From Vibrio rumoiensis 1S-45 (GTDB lineage Bacteria > Pseudomonadota > Gammaproteobacteria > Enterobacterales > Vibrionaceae): a DNA stretch of 36,375 bases. A model generated the notes under the pieces. The model saw nothing but the letters and a program-made list of their open reading frames with translations, ran no database searches and was not told the origin of the DNA. The position numbers were made by a program, and so were the translations under genes. Every line of letters starts with the position of its first letter. Positions within the stretch are counted from its first letter, which is position 1. The stretch spans positions 1-36,375 of the forward strand of contig NZ_AJYK02000099.1 in NCBI RefSeq assembly GCF_000286955.2, in the 5' to 3' direction. This document shows positions 33,607 through 36,375 of the stretch, piece by piece.

Positions 33607-33713
33607 CGTTTAGCTAAGTGGCGGCCAAACCTTTAGCTAAACGGACACTTCGTACGCTTTTTTAGTAAAGCGGTACGAATGACTACTCAGACCACGAAGT
33701 GATCTAAATAGTC
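33607..33713. repeat. Cluster of nested inverted repeats in a gene-free region
   Basis: CGTTTAGCTAA (33607-33617) and TTAGCTAAACG (33633-33643) form an 11-bp perfect stem. TTCGTAC/GTACGAA (33649-33655, 33673-33679) lies next to it and is continued by GCTTT/AAAGC. CACTTCGT/ACGAAGTG (33646-33653, 33694-33701) offers an alternative pairing using the same bases. GACTA/TAGTC (33681-33685, 33709-33713) overlaps further. The competing pairings suggest a structured, perhaps switching, RNA upstream of the orphan terminator on the minus strand. No frame of useful length is present. The rest of 33393-34025 shows only the sbcD leader and A+T-rich DNA. Confidence 0.55.
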
Positions 33714-33950
33714 GCACCTATTAAGATACATGACATAATTACCATAATTATATGAAGTGCATCGCAAATCCTAGCCTGATTTAGCTGTTTTGTCATCATT
33801 AGTTAAATCAAAATTCATATACTACGCTCGTAATGTTGCACTTTATGTTCAAGTTATTCATTATCAATCTTGAAGTTGAACTCCCAAAACTGTCATTTAT
33901 AATAAACAATCAATGAAATAGACAAGTAACAAAAATAAACATCTAAAATT

Positions 33951-33986
33951 AAAAAATGCTCACCTAGTGATCAGCTAGATGAGCAT
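33951..33986 (-). terminator. Intrinsic terminator of the csg operon
   Basis: On the minus strand ATGCTCATCTAG pairs with CTAGGTGAGCAT (one wobble) around a 7-base loop, then six T. It lies 40 bases after the csgG stop. Confidence 0.85.
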
Positions 33987-34025
33987 CTGTTATTACCCTT
34001 AGTACCATCACCAAATTCAATTCAG

Positions 34026-34850
34026 TTAAAGCACCTCAACGGTATGCTTACTGTAATTTTTATAAATTGCATTATTGAGTTCTTCAGCAGATTTTGGTTG
34101 CCATAACCCCTGATCGATACCTTGAACAACGAGATAAATCACTGCCGCATCAATTGCAGACATTAACGCAATGTTGACCGGCTCATTATTGGTGTAGCCT
34201 AATTCAACCTCTAACAAGTCTTTATAATCTATATAGCGGAATGCGCCACCTTGCATTTCTTGTGAGAAAATAGTTTTGCTTGTCGTAACACTCGATAAAA
34301 TTGCCCCGGTAGCGACATCAACAACCCGTAAGCTCACAGTAACTTGGTCAGTCCGATATTGACTCGAAGCCCCAATACCTAAATAACGCGCCCCTAAACC
34401 ACCGGTTTTAATGTTGGTGTCGTAAGCCACAATCCCACCTTCAATCATCACATTTGCAGATCGCAGTGATGGAATGCTTGATTCACTTTTACTACCATTT
34501 TGCGCAGCACGAATGATTTTACGTTCCGTTAGCAAATTTTGAAGCCCTTCACGTTCCAAAGGGACAAACCATTTAGAGTCTATCAACGACATGATAAGTA
34601 ATGATATTGCACCTTGAGGCACTGCCGTTGAGAAGTTACTATTCGGTTGCGGCTTGTACTGCCCCGTTTGATCTCTGAAATCATAGATCGAGACATACAT
34701 TTTTCCCCTAGGATCCGGTAACTTCGTTAAATCGTTATAAGTGCTACCACGTTGCATCAATTTTGGCGTTTCATCAGTGTCCGGTATGCCGAGTGAATTT
34801 GAACACCCTGCAACCATCATAATTATTATTAATATAGACAGTCTTTTCAT
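34026..34850 (-). CDS. csgG: Curli secretion channel lipoprotein CsgG
   Basis: 274 residues. The outer-membrane lipoprotein that forms the nonameric pore exporting curli subunits. Lipobox VAGC with acylated C16. The CsgG core follows: PRGKMYVSIYDFRDQTGQYK (about 48-67), FSTAVPQGA (about 73-81), LEREGLQNLLTERKIIRA (about 97-115), then the transmembrane hairpin and periplasmic ring with ARYLGIGASSQYR and VSLRVVDVATG. Length is normal for CsgG (277 in E. coli). Last gene of csgD-csgE-csgF-csgG, 25 bases after csgF, with AAGGAA as ribosome site. Confidence 0.95.
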   Translation of the reverse strand: MKRLSILIIIMMVAGCSNSLGIPDTDETPKLMQRGSTYNDLTKLPDPRGKMYVSIYDFRDQTGQYKPQPNSNFSTAVPQGAISLLIMSLIDSKWFVPLEREGLQNLLTERKIIRAAQNGSKSESSIPSLRSANVMIEGGIVAYDTNIKTGGLGARYLGIGASSQYRTDQVTVSLRVVDVATGAILSSVTTSKTIFSQEMQGGAFRYIDYKDLLEVELGYTNNEPVNIALMSAIDAAVIYLVVQGIDQGLWQPKSAEELNNAIYKNYSKHTVEVL

Positions 34851-34875
34851 GCTAATTCCTTAAGCTTCATCCAAA

Positions 34876-35286
34876 TTATAAATCAGGGTTTAAACCACTA
34901 ACTTGAATTTCGGACGTTTCGCCAGTTCCCTTATCAACGATTTGAACGGTTAATCGGCCATTGCTATCAACAATATTAAGAATGAAATCACTGGTTTCGA
35001 GTTGTCCTGAATTACCGTTACCAACATCACCAAGTAATTGACTTATCAGCCGTGATTCTAAGTTTGCAGCCAGCCGATCAAGGGCGGATTCTTCTTCAAA
35101 GCCATTGTCGGTTGATGGTCCTTTATAATCATTAATGGCATTCGCAACCCCCATTAAATGTGATGTATATAAAGGGTTACCACCAAAACTTGGATTAATC
35201 GGTGTATAAACCATTTCCGTTGCAGAACCCACTTGTGAGTACAAACAGATGGATATTACAACGCTCCATTTATTAATATATTTCAT
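34876..35286 (-). CDS. csgF: Curli assembly protein CsgF
   Basis: 136 residues. A secreted accessory factor that binds the CsgG pore and helps CsgB nucleate curli on the cell surface. A signal peptide (about 1-22) is followed by the conserved mature start TEMVYTPINPSFGGNP, which inserts into the CsgG channel, and the YTSHLMGVANAIN segment. Nine bases follow the csgE stop; AGGGAG ribosome site. Confidence 0.93.
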   Translation of the reverse strand: MKYINKWSVVISICLYSQVGSATEMVYTPINPSFGGNPLYTSHLMGVANAINDYKGPSTDNGFEEESALDRLAANLESRLISQLLGDVGNGNSGQLETSDFILNIVDSNGRLTVQIVDKGTGETSEIQVSGLNPDL

Positions 35287-35295
35287 ACGCTCTCC

Positions 35296-35718
35296 CTACT
35301 GTAACTCGTTGTCTGCTAAATCCGATTTATCACGATACTTTTGCTCTAATTTCCAGCGCAATAAATATCTCTGTAAAGCTTGAATAGCTTCATCTGATTT
35401 TTCTTGAGCTTGCCTTCTTCCTGGGGATAACGCTGTTCTATAAATTGGTGTAGAAAAATGGAAAACCGTTATTATTGAACCAGAAAGTGCTGTTGGTCTC
35501 TCTTTAATCAAAATATTTTCATCGAGTGTTGGATATTGCTCATAAATATTGCGGCTAAAAAATGAGTAAAAGTCTGCACCTAGACGTGTCACTGTTCTAT
35601 CGACGATTACCCCTCTAATTTCTGTGGACTCTAATTTTTGTTTGTCAATTTCGTCTTCCGCTGAAGAATAAAAAGAAGTACTTATGATCCCTATCAAACA
35701 AAAAATTATTTTAATCAC
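35296..35718 (-). CDS. csgE: Curli assembly protein CsgE
   Basis: 140 residues. The periplasmic adaptor that caps CsgG and gives specificity for curli subunits. A signal peptide (about 1-20, cleavage near SSA) is followed by EIRGVIVDRTVTRLGADFY and SFFSRNIYEQYP, typical of CsgE, and a C-terminus rich in charged helix. The start is GTG 35718, overlapping the csgD TGA by four bases (GTGA), so csgE is translationally coupled to csgD. Confidence 0.92.
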   Translation of the reverse strand: MIKIIFCLIGIISTSFYSSAEDEIDKQKLESTEIRGVIVDRTVTRLGADFYSFFSRNIYEQYPTLDENILIKERPTALSGSIITVFHFSTPIYRTALSPGRRQAQEKSDEAIQALQRYLLRWKLEQKYRDKSDLADNELQ

Positions 35719-36375
35719 AATGAGTTCCTAGCTAAATTCTGTCCCTTAGCCCACATTAAAGCTTGTAACCTATTTTTCACTTTTATCTTTTTAAACACAT
35801 TGTGTAAGTGAGTTTTTACTGTGTTTTCACTTACAAATAACTTTTCTGCAATTTGTCCATTCGAGGCACCCATTAATAGTAATTTCAAAATCTGCTCTTC
35901 GCGTACCGTCAAATCAGTTACCGCCTTTGACACATACATTTCTTGCCTTCGATAATACTCAATCATCGATTGAGCAATATTCCGGCTAAACCATTGCTCT
36001 CCCTCAAGCATTTTTCTCATTCCTAAGTTTATGGTTTCAATAGCATCACTGCGGTAGAAAACACCTTGCACCCTTGGGAAATGAATGATTGATTCTGCGC
36101 TAATATCAAGATCAGCATTAATCAATACTTCATAATTCATCACCTTCATATCTTCCATTAAATTCAGGTACTTAGCGAATCGATCTGGTGTAAAGTAATC
36201 CAAATCTATGATCGTTAGGTGTGTTTTTTTATTCTGCTGCTTTATTTTGTCAATGAACTCATTAAAGCATTGCTTATCAATTGTTACAGAACAATTAAGT
36301 TGTAAACTGTCTTTTAATAAAGATGTTTGCAAGCTAACGTTAGTGACAAAGTTAACAACATCAAAACTTCTGCTT
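35715..36375 (-). CDS. csgD: CsgD-like LuxR-family regulator of curli, 5' end outside window
   Basis: 220 codons are visible. A TTG at 36332 can be read as a start, but the frame stays open to the window edge. The peptide coded there (VNFVTNVSLQTSLLKDSL across the TTG) resembles the E. coli CsgD N-terminal stretch around ITKSSLQATALLQHL. I therefore take the gene as running off the edge by roughly 10 to 20 codons. The N-terminal part is a receiver-like domain without the usual phosphorylation pocket; the C-terminus is a LuxR-type helix-turn-helix (LTVREEQILKLLLMGASNGQ, then ENTVKTHLHNVFKKIKV). In enterobacteria CsgD activates curli and cellulose genes. First gene of the csgDEFG operon. Confidence 0.9.
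   Translation of the reverse strand, partial: SRSFDVVNFVTNVSLQTSLLKDSLQLNCSVTIDKQCFNEFIDKIKQQNKKTHLTIIDLDYFTPDRFAKYLNLMEDMKVMNYEVLINADLDISAESIIHFPRVQGVFYRSDAIETINLGMRKMLEGEQWFSRNIAQSMIEYYRRQEMYVSKAVTDLTVREEQILKLLLMGASNGQIAEKLFVSENTVKTHLHNVFKKIKVKNRLQALMWAKGQNLARNSL

Noticed and set aside
33567..33800. Integron attC-like site in the inverted-repeat cluster
   Set aside because: Candidate GTTRRRY/RYYYAAC core sites do not match fully and would lie about 200 bases apart, too far for a normal attC; no integrase or cassette genes are present.

Overview
The window reads as chromosomal DNA of a marine gamma-proteobacterium of the Vibrionaceae, most likely a Vibrio. The grounds are moderate-to-low GC, the gene set (clcA, solitary ackA, deaD and rnb head to head, a solitary PstS-like protein, sbcDC, curli csgDEFG) and a short intergenic repeat of a kind I associate with vibrios. 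From memory, several of these genes lie on the second chromosome of V. cholerae; I could not check this. No rRNA, tRNA, CRISPR array, transposase or phage structural gene was seen.

Region 1 (1 to about 10540) is a defence island. All genes but the last lie on the minus strand. In transcription order they are a CoiA-like predicted PD-(D/E)XK nuclease (7530-9539), hsdR, hsdM and hsdS of a complete type I restriction-modification system, a small multi-pass membrane protein (124-678), and the start of a further gene cut by the window edge (1-122). Divergent from the CoiA-like gene is a WYL-domain regulator of the BrxR/CapW kind (9679-10539), the type that represses phage-defence operons. The CoiA-like gene ends in an amber codon followed by 82 more in-frame sense codons that look like real protein. 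The two genes at the left edge have a layout compatible with the Kiwa membrane defence system (KwaA then KwaB); this is a hypothesis.

Region 2 (about 10540 to 33400) is housekeeping and accessory metabolism: ribosome-assembly GTPase RbgA/YlqF, a short-chain dehydrogenase with a perfect 18-bp palindrome at its promoter, a COG0523/CobW metal GTPase, ClcA chloride/proton antiporter, a GyrI-like ligand-binding protein, acetate kinase, DEAD-box helicase DeaD/CsdA facing RNase II (rnb), a probable DUF3024 protein, a PstS-like phosphate-binding protein with a three-unit Pho-box-like array, three small uncharacterised genes, a PhnA-family zinc protein, a divergent Nramp-family transporter lacking the usual metal-binding motif, and an overlapping operon sbcD-sbcC-FAH hydrolase. 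Strong intrinsic terminators, many bidirectional, separate most units.

Region 3 (33393 to the right edge) starts with about 630 bases without a gene. It holds a strong minus-strand terminator that serves no visible gene and a cluster of nested inverted repeats. After it come csgG, csgF, csgE and a csgD-like regulator, transcribed as csgD-csgE-csgF-csgG: the curli secretion and regulation operon. csgD runs off the right edge, so the curli subunit genes, if present, lie beyond it.
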